DNA from: Phoronis australis
Taxonomy: Eukaryota; Phoronida; Phoronidae
Length of the DNA: 52,773 nt
Assembly: GCA_002633005.1 (NCBI GenBank)
Contig: NMRA01000020.1
Span: forward strand, 1,590,816-1,643,588
Reading direction: 5' to 3'
The notes under the pieces were generated by a model that was not told the origin of the DNA, searched no databases, and saw only the letters and a program-made list of their open reading frames with translations. The position numbers were made by a program, and so were the translations under genes. Positions 37,114 through 45,857 of the stretch are shown piece by piece. Each line of letters opens with the position of its first letter. The first letter of the stretch is position 1.

Positions 37114-38052
37114 GCTCGCGACACATATATGCGTTTTTATGCGGCCACACATAGATGTGTGTGTGGCAGCATAAAAACGCAAGTGTACATTACGGTCCCT
37201 TGTGAATGAAGTGACACAATATATTTAACGTTTACGCACGTAACATTGTACAGCATCTATACAAAAGAGAGGAAGCCACAAGCTAGAATCAATCACAAGA
37301 CAGAATTGCTAGAATCCAATCCAAAAGGAAATATCCTCTATTATAACGTTATCCAAGAATAAGGCGTAAACAATCCCAAAAGTAAATCATGATAAAAAGA
37401 ACGTTGATCTTATTATACAATTGTTTAACGTTTCGAGCACAGTTCATTCTCAAAAAGTTAAGGAATACAAGACAAGGTCAAGATTGCACAGTTTATTTAC
37501 TTAAAGCTACATATGTAGTTTGGCGAATACAACGGCTGAAATTCACGTATTTTTATGTTGTACATTGCAAGTAATCATTTTATCCGGTTACAAAATATCC
37601 TCAAAGCCGCATGTCCATGCATTTTTTAACAATAATCGCCCTTTAAAATTTGTCTCGATTATTCTTAGACTGCAAGGCTCCGCGGCTTTGAAGATTATTT
37701 GTACTGCCATCAAAGGTGATGATACGTTTCGATTATAATAACTACGGAAAATTTGGTTTAATCTGAATATTAGCTGTCTCGTTCCACAAATTTTGGTCTA
37801 GAATGTAGATCCATGCTGTCATTCCTGGAACGCAAATGAACTGGTAAACAAAATTGTGGTTTGGCTACTCAACGAATAACACTGGTATTCAGGAAAGTAC
37901 CTCATTTTCCCGTAAGGCGGCCTTTTGCACACAATTCGTGGAATGTGTACGTATTTCGAGTAGAGATAATAAGCGCACGGGAGCGGAAGGACAGCCAGTA
38001 CAACACCTAGCGCCACCTGTGGCCATGTGAACTCGATCCCAATGAAACTCAT
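33531..38052 (-). CDS. TEX264: TEX264 homologue, ER-phagy receptor family (4 coding exons, short form)
   Basis: Exons on the − strand: 38052–37901, 36509–36392, 34695–34474 and 33662–33531. They total 624 nt and 207 aa; all borders are GT–AG and phases agree (AG|G Arg split after exon 1). Residues 11–31 form a single N-terminal membrane segment. The rest matches the GyrI-like domain of TEX264: RIAYKFRIGPYNKC, LNLIGIFYEDPMKVPPEKYR, VTGAIMSEGDD, MDTYIRDKKLEWNPAIEIYDG and IQYMVP, ending EQFCVPEVPYKSLKLD. Human TEX264 is 313 aa; its extra C-terminal disordered tail carries the LC3-interacting FEEL motif that makes it an ER-phagy receptor. That tail is absent here. The only comparable tetrapeptide is YKSL at 201–204. 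Either the family member lacks receptor function, uses YKSL, or has an unseen alternative exon. A poly(A) signal follows 130 bp downstream. Confidence 0.9.
33729..33983. mobile_element. MITE with CATAGGCGGAT-type ends
   Basis: The left end CATAGGCGGATTTAGGGG and the reverse complement of the right end (CATTGGCGGATCTAGA) pair as terminal inverted repeats, followed inward by G- and C-rich tracts. Flanks CGTAA and CGTAT suggest a 5-bp target duplication with one change. An N in the poly-G tract makes the exact length uncertain. It lies just upstream of the last TEX264 exon, in intron 3. Confidence 0.7.
34086..34218. mobile_element. 133-bp MITE, reduced form of the large foldback element
   Basis: Left end CAGTAACGCTAGGACCT and the reverse complement of the right end, CAGTAGACGCTAGGACCT, differ by one inserted base. 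The inner sequence (TTCGCGAGAT, then ATTTTAATTGACAGCACGTG, then TTAGCTAGGTCC) joins the outermost left and right parts of the 41.59–43.19 kb element, skipping its middle. No target duplication is evident. It lies in TEX264 intron 3. Confidence 0.75.
34950..35819 (+). mobile_element. 5'-truncated LINE with poly(A) tail
   Basis: An open frame ending at 35488 encodes the C-terminal end of a LINE reverse transcriptase: LKTLYHCIIQPHIYYCLPVWG, then VQNRAARAILG-like IQNRAARAILG, DLYSKLGFMKIRQ, SACCIYKCINGLAPAYLS and AAIIWNSFSPEIKRS. About 300 bp of T-rich 3'UTR ends in 30 A's (35790–35819). The 5' edge near 34950 is approximate, and no clear target duplication was found. The intact frame and clean tail suggest a fairly recent insertion. 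It is antisense within TEX264 intron 2 and differs from the LINE at 20–22.5 kb. Confidence 0.88.
37050..37112. repeat. (CA)n–(CG)n microsatellite
   Basis: About 24 CA dinucleotides with one CG interruption pass directly into eight CG dinucleotides. This continuous alternating purine-pyrimidine tract is of Z-DNA-forming type. It lies in TEX264 intron 1. Confidence 0.95.
37130..37181. repeat. Hairpin next to the microsatellite
   Basis: TGCGTTTTTATGC (37130–37142) pairs exactly with GCATAAAAACGCA (37169–37181). The stem can extend inward through GGCCACACAT pairing with ATGTGTGTGTGGC, leaving a loop of only a few bases. Confidence 0.85.
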
Positions 38053-41000
38053 GCTGTAATTATCTGCAGTTGACTGAGTCGCCTGTAAACAGATGCGTCG
38101 TAAATGTTACACATAAATTAGGTAGGTTCAATGGATAGGAAATGCAGTTGGCAACACTTGTCCATAGCTTGAAGTTCCTCCTCTCTAATATGGCGTTTAC
38201 ATTTTTCAGTTAAAACATAGAACTCTAGCCCTGGCATGCCAACTCTCGCAAGTGTGATCAATGTATTCTATTAGAACTTGCGACCCTGAGACTAGCCACG
38301 AGAGAGTTTACACTGTAAAATTCCGGCAGTCTGCTCGACTGAGTTTTGATCGAGTGTTGTAGTCATCAAATCAAGTCAATTTCAACGCGAAAAGTTTTAG
38401 CGATAGTAAATTTCATAGGAATAACCAACACCAGAACAAACGAATGCAAACAAATGCCACGCATGCCCGGCGCAACCACAGCAGCGAGAGATCCAAGTTG
38501 GCATTCCAGGACTAGAGCTCTCTATAGACCTTTCTTAATATTACCTCATGAATATTAAGAGGAAATCCAAAGCGAGGCTTATACTGATAAACTAGTTCAT
38601 GCAGCCTCCTCTGTGCTGGCTGATCGATGGTGACCTTACCTTTGTTCCAAACATACATGTTACATTTAGCTTTGTGGAATCTTATTGTAAAAAGTCTTCA
38701 TAGTCATCTGGCAAGAATTATCTGTCCAAAGGGCACAAGTACTCCAGTGAAAGTTACATAACTTCAGTAAGAAGTGAACACTTTTGTAGGCTACATAAAC
38801 ATTCTTCACTTGTTGTTGAGCTGTCAGCTGGTCAGGCATAGTAACTCTACATAGTCTATTTCATTGGATTTTTTGTTTCCCATGAAGAATTCAAAGATAA
38901 CAACGAGTGGTAAGACTATTGTCTTAATTATAGTTAAAACATTTAGTGGAGTCAGTTTTATTTGTAAAGTCATTAGATTATTTTGTCTGTCATCGATTCA
39001 ATTGTTTGGGACATGGATTGAACATGGTGTTTCACTTACTCGTGTTTTCAACCAATCCACAGTGGTCTCTTGTTGTTCTTTATATCTGGATAGTTTAAAA
39101 ACCGTAAACAAAGACAATAATATTATTTAACACTTGGTGGGTCATTTTTTTCTTCAATTTCTATGATCTCTTGCTTGATTACTCTGGAAACAGACTTGGA
39201 CATATTTGACAGTGATGTTGTCACTGGCCCTGACCAAAGTTATTCTAGTTGCAAACTAACAGGGCCATCAAGAGGTGTAGTCACTGTTATGAGCCAAATG
39301 TACATTCTATGCTGATAAAAATAAATTGACAGAGTAATATTACACTGGATAAGTCTTGTCATTTGTTGCAAAACCATACGTATGGTATCATTCATTCACA
39401 ATAGGGCCTCCGAAGTTTGCTTAAAACATTGCATCTGTCCACAATTGATTTACTGAGCCAGTATTGTTCAAGNATATTCTTGTTGGTAAAGAAATCGAAC
39501 CCTATCATGATAAGAAATACTACGATACCAATTTTATGAGACAACAGAATATTAATAGGACGTGCTCACTTTAAAGATACACTGTGCCCTGCTTAGCTGG
39601 CTTCAAACAAAAATCGAGTTAGGTATTTTATTGTTTTCATGAAATTGACACCATAGACTATGGATTAATAATAATGTTTATCGCGATAACATTCAATTTC
39701 CCTGACCAACAAGAGCATAGAAACCATTGGCGGCTCGCGAAAACGCTTCATAGTTTATTGGGGTTGGACAACCACAAAAATGTGATCTCGGAAATGGTGC
39801 ACGTGCGTATTTCCCATAACTTGAACTGGTCACGGAAAGAGAATTCGTTTTTGTCAGATAGAAATGGGGGTCATGCTATTTTACTCATACGTTCATCGTG
39901 GTGGATAAAATTGGCGTGCCAGACAGTCGTGATGCACGACAAAAGACTGAGCGAGCACTTAATTAACAATGGACACGATATAGCTAAGCCGCTCGATTTT
40001 GCGACATGCGGCTACACAATGCGATATCAGGATTTTGTTTGGTGACCACCCTAAGTCGGCACGAAGTCACCGATTTATTGCTTCTTACATCCAACAGTCA
40101 GAAGTCAGTCAATTAGCCGCGAAATTTGAGGTGACTTCCACACCTTTAAAATTGGACATGTTCACTCATACTTTAATGCTCTGTTTATATCGTAAAACCA
40201 CAATGCGTGACATCAGCACAAGCCAGAGTACGTGATCACACTACAACAGGAAGTAAACAGACCCGAATCGGAAATGTTCGGCAAAAAACGACAGTGCAGC
40301 CATGCGCTAATTTGTTCCGTACGTTCTGCAACTTGGCATAACATGGGCGGCGCAACATTGATGCACCGCCTGTAAACCATGTGCAACGAAGCACTGAAAA
40401 AAGTGCATGAGGGTGATTTGCCCGCCGGAACACCCAAACATCAACAACGTACGTCAATTATTTCTTTATCTAGCCGAACGTTGACTTGGGGGAATTTTGC
40501 CATTAGGTCGCCTTGTCGTAACGTTAAGCGTCCATCTTCATGAGATTAATATCTTGTTTCGGAAAACGCACTGTCGTCAGGACTGAGTCAGTTGAAACTA
40601 GACAACAGATACATGCATTTGTAACGGAAGCTGCACTGGCGTTATTTTCCAATTTTAATAGTTAAAATAGTGTACATATTTTATCTTATTTTAACCCGTC
40701 AATCGATGCAGCGCTCACTGAAATTTCATAGCAACAGGAAGGTTAGGCAATTCCATCGCCCTGGATGCCTCAGGCATGCAGGGGCGATAGTACATTCCCA
40801 CAAAAAGTTACGAATTTCAAAATACAGGAAATAAAATCAAATGAAACATGCATATATGTACATGGAGTTACGATTTAGTCAAGATAATATGAGCAGATTG
40901 ACGAAAATCTGTCGCGGTTTGCTCGAGTTTCTTTTACCGGATGCCATTTTGGTAGAGTTAGGTGAAATCCGTCGCGCATGCACAAGGGACACAAATCTTA

Positions 41001-41580
41001 TAAATTTCACCCGCTACCTTCCCATGCTATTTTCCACGTGTCACGCGCCAGCGTCACGCGCTTCGCTCAGTCTCGCGCTAGCCTTTACCCAACTCATGTG
41101 ACTCTGTTAAAGTACTTTGTCGTTATCGCGTGCGTGGTGAAAAAGTTAACGGTGACCAAAAAAGTGGAGTTGGAATTCTTTGTCAAAGTCACCTTATGTC
41201 TCGCTTCATCAAAGATATGTGTAGAAGTAGAAAGGACCACTGAAGAAAGTGTGCGCTTTTTTAAGTGATAGTTTTGAGTGTGGAATGTATTTTGACGAGG
41301 TGAAAACTTATAATCGGTGACCGGATTTGGCCTACCGCCCAATTAAAATACACGGGATGAAATTCATACAGAATAGAAAGCGATGGGAAGTATTGTAGCC
41401 CGCCCTAACAGCCCAACCGAGGGACTACAGGAAGGTTTGCATCTGTGAAAGGGGTAAATACAATTGCCAAGCGCATCCCTCACGTCCACACCACTGTCTT
41501 TGCTACCGTCGGACAGCTCGCCCTGAGTTCGGCACACTTCCAGCCAGCCAATTTAGCCTATTCCCCACCACCCCCACATG
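38053..41580. other. Upstream flank of TEX264; no gene recognised
   Basis: TAATTACAG lies directly before the TEX264 start region on the − strand, so a 5'UTR intron is possible and the promoter may be further right. Nothing else in this 3.5 kb was recognised, apart from an imperfect GC-rich hairpin near 40755–40791 (ATCGCCCTGGATGCC with GGCATGCAGGGGCGAT). Confidence 0.4.
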
Positions 41581-41590
41581 GGGAAGAGTC

Positions 41591-43187
41591 CAGTAACGCT
41601 AGGACCTCGCTAATTAGCAAGCCTTCGCGAGATATTGCCATGTATTTCATGGGCGCACCCGGGGGGGGGGGTGGGACTCGGGGGCCTCAGTCGAAGGAGA
41701 CCCCCAATTTCGCGAATTGGGCAAAAAGGTCCGCCTCAGCGAAACAAAAAGTCCAAGTAAACGAGACAAAAATCCACAAATCCCACAGGAATTCGGCTCG
41801 GATGCACAATCCGTAGGCCTGAACCTTAAGTAGGCAATGACCATCGCCTCTGCTGGCCCGAACCAGAGGCGATGCAGCTCCTATAGGCGCTCCATACGCC
41901 GGAAGCTTTTCGGCGAATTATGCCTCTTACCGACTAAACCATCAAAGTCACGTTGTTATAAATACCTTTTGCGCATTGAGGAACACCTTAGGAGGTTGTC
42001 GATGTGTTTAATTCCTTCCAACTCGAACAAATACTCCCGTTACCAAACTTTTACTTCGAGCAATCCCTATTTCAGTTCCCAAAATCGTGAACTCAATATT
42101 TTCACTCGGCGTACTAGACCGGGATCCCAGAGCTTTTTTGGGCATGAAAAGGTAACCAATTTTCTTTGGTGCCACAGTGCTCTATGGGTATCCTGATGCT
42201 TGGAAATGGCCGTCTGGCAGGTTCGCTCTGGTGGGTGTGGTCAGGGGAGCCAAGAGAATGACACTCGAAAATTGAGCTAGATCAACTTTTCTGGTAACCA
42301 CTTCAAACTGCCTTGGATACCTACTACGTAATCCACTGTATCAAAATTGGCCACTGCCAGACAATTTCAGTGGTGGGGACTACCCGCCAGACGAACATAT
42401 ACAGGGTACAAAAATTGAGCTAGATCAATCCAAGAGGTAACCGCTTGAAACCAGTCGCAAAATTTTCACCATAAGCCCAGGTATCACGAATGAACACTGC
42501 CAGACAAATCTAGTGGTGGGTTACCCCCGCCAGACACGCCCAAATACCAGAATTGAGCTAGATCAATCCATCAGGTAACCGCTTGAAACCAATTGCACGA
42601 TGTTCAGCATCACTGAACATGGCACAAAAGTTAGATGCCAGACAATTTCTGCGGTGGGGTGCCCTTGCCAGACGATTATNAAAGGTCATGAAGTCACATC
42701 ACCTAGCGAGCGCAGTAAAAATTGGAGCGTGCGCAGTATAAAAATGGTGAGTTCACGATTTTGGGAACTGAACGTGTGACTGCTCGAACAAAAAGTTTGA
42801 TAACGGAAGTATTTGTTCGAGTTGGAAAGAATTAAACACACCGCCAACCTCCTAAGGTGTCCCTCTACACGCAAAAGGTATTTACAACAACGTGACTTTC
42901 ATGCTTTAGCCAGTGCGAGGCATATTTCGCCGAAAAGCTTCTGGCGTATGGAGCGCCTATAGGAGCTGCATCGCCTCTGGTTCGGGCCAACAGAGGCGAT
43001 GGTCATTGCCTAGAACCTTGTGGCCCCGTTTTGTTAATCGTTTATTTTATTCCAGTAAAAGGGGTCCACACACCGGAAAATTCGAGCCCCCCTATATTTT
43101 AGACTGGGTGCGCGCATGTATTTTAATTGAGAACACGTGACTTGGCTAGATTTTAGCGAGGTTCTAACGTAGGTCCTAGTCTAGGAC
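41591..43187. mobile_element. Large foldback element B (nested inverted arms)
   Basis: Inner arms at about 41835–42105 and 42715–43015 are inverted copies: GACCATCGCCTCTG...CCAGAGGCGATGCAGCTCC on the left is mirrored by GAGCTGCATCGCCTCTGG...CAGAGGCGATGGTC on the right, continuing through TCAAAGTCACGTTGTTATAA and AACAAATACTCCCGTTA-like blocks. Outer arms are also inverted: CAGTAACGCTAGGACCTCGC...ATGTATTTCATGGGCGCACCC at the left, against GGGTGCGCGCATGTATTTTA...TAGCGAGGTTCTAACGTAGG at the right. The central part (42.27–42.69 kb) is a tandem repeat. No transposase frame is present. The outer ends match the 133-bp MITE at 34.1 kb, and the inner arms match element A at 17.2 kb. Confidence 0.8.
42271..42690 (+). 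repeat. Tandem repeat (about 140 bp, three copies) in the foldback loop
   Basis: ATTGAGCTAGATCAA recurs at 42271, 42414 and 42552. Each copy is followed by GGTAACC(A/G)CTT(G/C)AAAC, and GCCAGACAA(T/A)T, GTGGTGGG and CGCCAGAC recur in phase. An N at 42680 lies at the right edge. Confidence 0.85.
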
Positions 43188-43849
43188 CTACCCCGTTTTA
43201 CACTATTTTTCGGTTCTCTTCCCACCCCATAAACGGTCGGCCCTCGGCGCTCCCCGGTTCCAAATGAAGCTCAAAGCGATGTTTTGAGTGACGCAGAAAC
43301 GTGTACTTGAACGATCACCGTGACTAAAAAAGTTACGTACCTTAAAAAGTTCAGGTGTTGAGCACCGTACGAAGCGATGTTGCTCTTCAAGAGGTCGAGA
43401 AAGGAGTGGCGTTAGCACAGCAAAACATTCAAATATCAGCGCTCAAAGACAGGCCTGCCTGAACAAGCTTGGCAAATCATTGTTTTTTAATCAGTATGAT
43501 GACCTATATCGGGTACGGTAAGACACGGCGATGACCTAGATCTATTCTGTTCTCTAAAATTTACTCCATCGTTACCGTTGAGCGATCACTTTAAAAATTT
43601 GTTTACGACCAACTAGCTGGATTTAATGCCCGGCGATTTGCCCCAATTACAACGTAAGCCAACACAAGAGTGCTTAGGGGGGTTAGTGAGGTATTTTTCG
43701 GATTGTGTATATTTTTCACCTGATCAGAGATAGTGCGTGGATGTTTTTGTTTGCGGATAATGTCGGCGTCAAGACGGAAATAACCGAAAAGACATTGCCT
43801 CGACGCCGCCGGCGGAGAACCGACCGATCGTTGGCGAGTAGAGAGTGCC

Positions 43850-45320
43850 ATGGAACTTCCCGGCAGTGAAAGGGACGAGTTGGAGCATCTCATGGCCAGG
43901 CAGTCTCACCTACATATGTAGGACGTGGAGATACCCGTAAAAATTAGGTATCATAAGATGCCGACTTAATACATACACAAAACGTAGAGTGGCGTACTTC
44001 GGTCTCGATCGATACGCGGAATAATGTCTCGTGGGATATTACTTCATCAGGCCCATAGGAAGGAAAAAATTATGGGGGGGGGGGGNCGTGCTCTGCTCTC
44101 TATGCCACCGTATTTGTACCGAATCTCCCACCTTCGCCCTAGATTCCATTTGGCAGTTCGGGGCCTCGAATTTCTGACAGGTAAAACCCTGGCTAACTCT
44201 GCTCTGCTCCCAACTCAAAATACTGGATCCGCCCCTGTTACAATCCTGGGGTTGAAGCCATCAAGAGTTGAGTACCAGTGAACCAACACGGAGAGTAAGA
44301 ATGGGCCTAGGACCAGTAAACTGACCATGCAGTAGCGAGGAGCTGCCTCAAGTAGCAAGAGCTGAAATTTAACAGTGTGAAAATACGGAATTCCCGATGA
44401 ACTAAAGCTAGTTACTGGTCAGCTCAACTGTGATTCACTTGAGACAGGCAGCTCTTACCGGTCGTCTGCGCTCGCTCTAAGGTCAAGATTCGTTTTAGTG
44501 TGATCCAGTTTCCGGAAAACTTTATTTCATTATGGTCAACCTTTGAAGGATTTTTTTTTTGAAAAAGTGAGGTCCCGAAGTCCCTGGTATAGTGCATTTG
44601 GAGCTGTTTAAAAATGCCTAGTTGAAACACGACCGGTAGTCCAGTTTCTGGTCCCTGTGGAAAAGGATAGTGTGTCCCCAAAATGTACACACTTCCTGAA
44701 CGCCTGCAGCCGATTTCATAAAGGTGGTTTAACAAAACCAGGTTTAAGACTTAAACCTGGTCTTCCTAAACCTGGTCTAATTTTAGACCTAACTTGCATT
44801 TCACCAACATGGATTAAGAGTCTGAAAGCCTGGTTTTGCTAGACCAGGGAGCTGGTTCAGTAGACCCAGGTTTAAAGTATCAAAGGCACCCAGCTGGGTA
44901 AACCCAACAAAGAAACTATTGAAGTGCTTCAATGAAACCTTGATCACGTGGGTATAGAATGGCATACACCAGTAGAATCAGTGCAGACATTTACGACAAA
45001 GGTCTAAAAGCTTTTCTCATGAGGAAAAATGTAATTTGTGTGCCCAACACACACACATTAAAGAACATGCTCACGGTTAGATGTAACATGATAAATGCCC
45101 AAATTTATTTCCGTGTCATTTTAGTTTTTATTTTTCGCGGCCAAGACCCCTTCCCGGCAACATTGAATTGGAGAACAGTGGAGGTGGAACTCAGTCAGAA
45201 GAATCAGAGGATGCTGTCTTAAGTCAAATCCGTAGGGCTTGCGACGATGAGATCTGCTCGACCAGTCGTATTCTGAGGAATCCGCAGGACACACTCCAGC
45301 ACGTACTGGTCTACGCATAG
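43850..45320 (+). CDS. Tentative two-exon gene of unknown function
   Basis: A well-placed ATG (GTGCCATGG) at 43850 opens a 22-codon frame to a possible donor at 43917 (CATAT|GTAGGA). A good acceptor (TTTCCGTGTCATTTTAG) at 45124 opens a phase-compatible frame of 65 codons to TAG at 45320. The second part contains an acidic stretch (SEESEDAVL) and SQIRRACDDEICSTSRILRN. The sequence looks protein-like but I do not recognise it. The second exon lies inside the 44.7–45.9 kb inverted-repeat element. Its last codons are overwritten by a 158-bp MITE; without it the frame would also stop two codons later. It could be captured host sequence, a relic, or chance. Confidence 0.2.
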
Positions 45321-45857
45321 GCGGATCCAGGGGGGTCAAGGGGTCCGGATCCCCCTTTTTCCCTTGCTTTTAATGATATCAAATCTATAATTTTCAAATT
45401 GTTGACTTGGTCCCCCCTTTCAAAAAGTCCTTGACCGTCCCCTCTCCTTTAAAAAATCCTGGATCCGCCTCTGCTACGTTTGATCTCGTGTCGTAGTAAA
45501 CCTGAATAATGAAAATAGTCCATTTTCGCTCTAAAACTGCGTCGCAATTGCACACCGCGGCATCGTTCAGTTGTACCCATACCATGCAAGTCTGACATAT
45601 TTAACAGTTAAACCTGGGTCTGACCAAGTCTAAAGTTAAACATGGTTTAAGATCTTAATACAGGTCTAAAGAATATAGACCTCATTTGTGAAATGAAAAC
45701 TGACTTAGACCAGGCCTAAACTGGAGTTAAACCAGGTTTTACAAGACCACTGGTCTAAAAGTTAAACCACCTTTATGAAATGCAGATTATCATTAAACCT
45801 GGTCTAAGTCCAGTTTAAACCTGGTTTAACTTTAAACCACCTTTATGAAATCGGCTG
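44707..45857. mobile_element. 1.15-kb DNA element with perfect 26-bp terminal inverted repeats
   Basis: CAGCCGATTTCATAAAGGTG starts at 44707, and the first 26 bp are the exact reverse complement of 45832–45857. CTG borders both ends (44704–44706 and 45858–45860), a possible 3-bp target duplication. Subterminal regions are packed with forward and inverted AAACCTGGTCTAA-like motifs, and ACCACCTTTATGAAAT recurs about 70 bp inside the right end. It is interrupted by the MITE at 45316–45473. No transposase was recognised. Confidence 0.85.
45316..45473. mobile_element. 158-bp MITE nested in the larger element
   Basis: Ends CATAGGCGGATCCAGG and, in reverse complement, CAGAGGCGGATCCAGG pair with one mismatch. 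The direct repeat CTACG flanks both sides (45311–45315 and 45474–45478), giving a 5-bp target duplication. TCAAGG and poly-G/poly-C tracts follow inside each end. It shares end sequence and duplication length with the element at 33.73 kb. Confidence 0.88.

Noticed and set aside
36836-37209. Several overlapping frames with His-Thr or Cys-Val repeats
   Set aside because: They are translations of the CA/CG microsatellite.
39674-40045. 123-codon + strand frame
   Set aside because: No family signature. It looks like chance open sequence upstream of TEX264.
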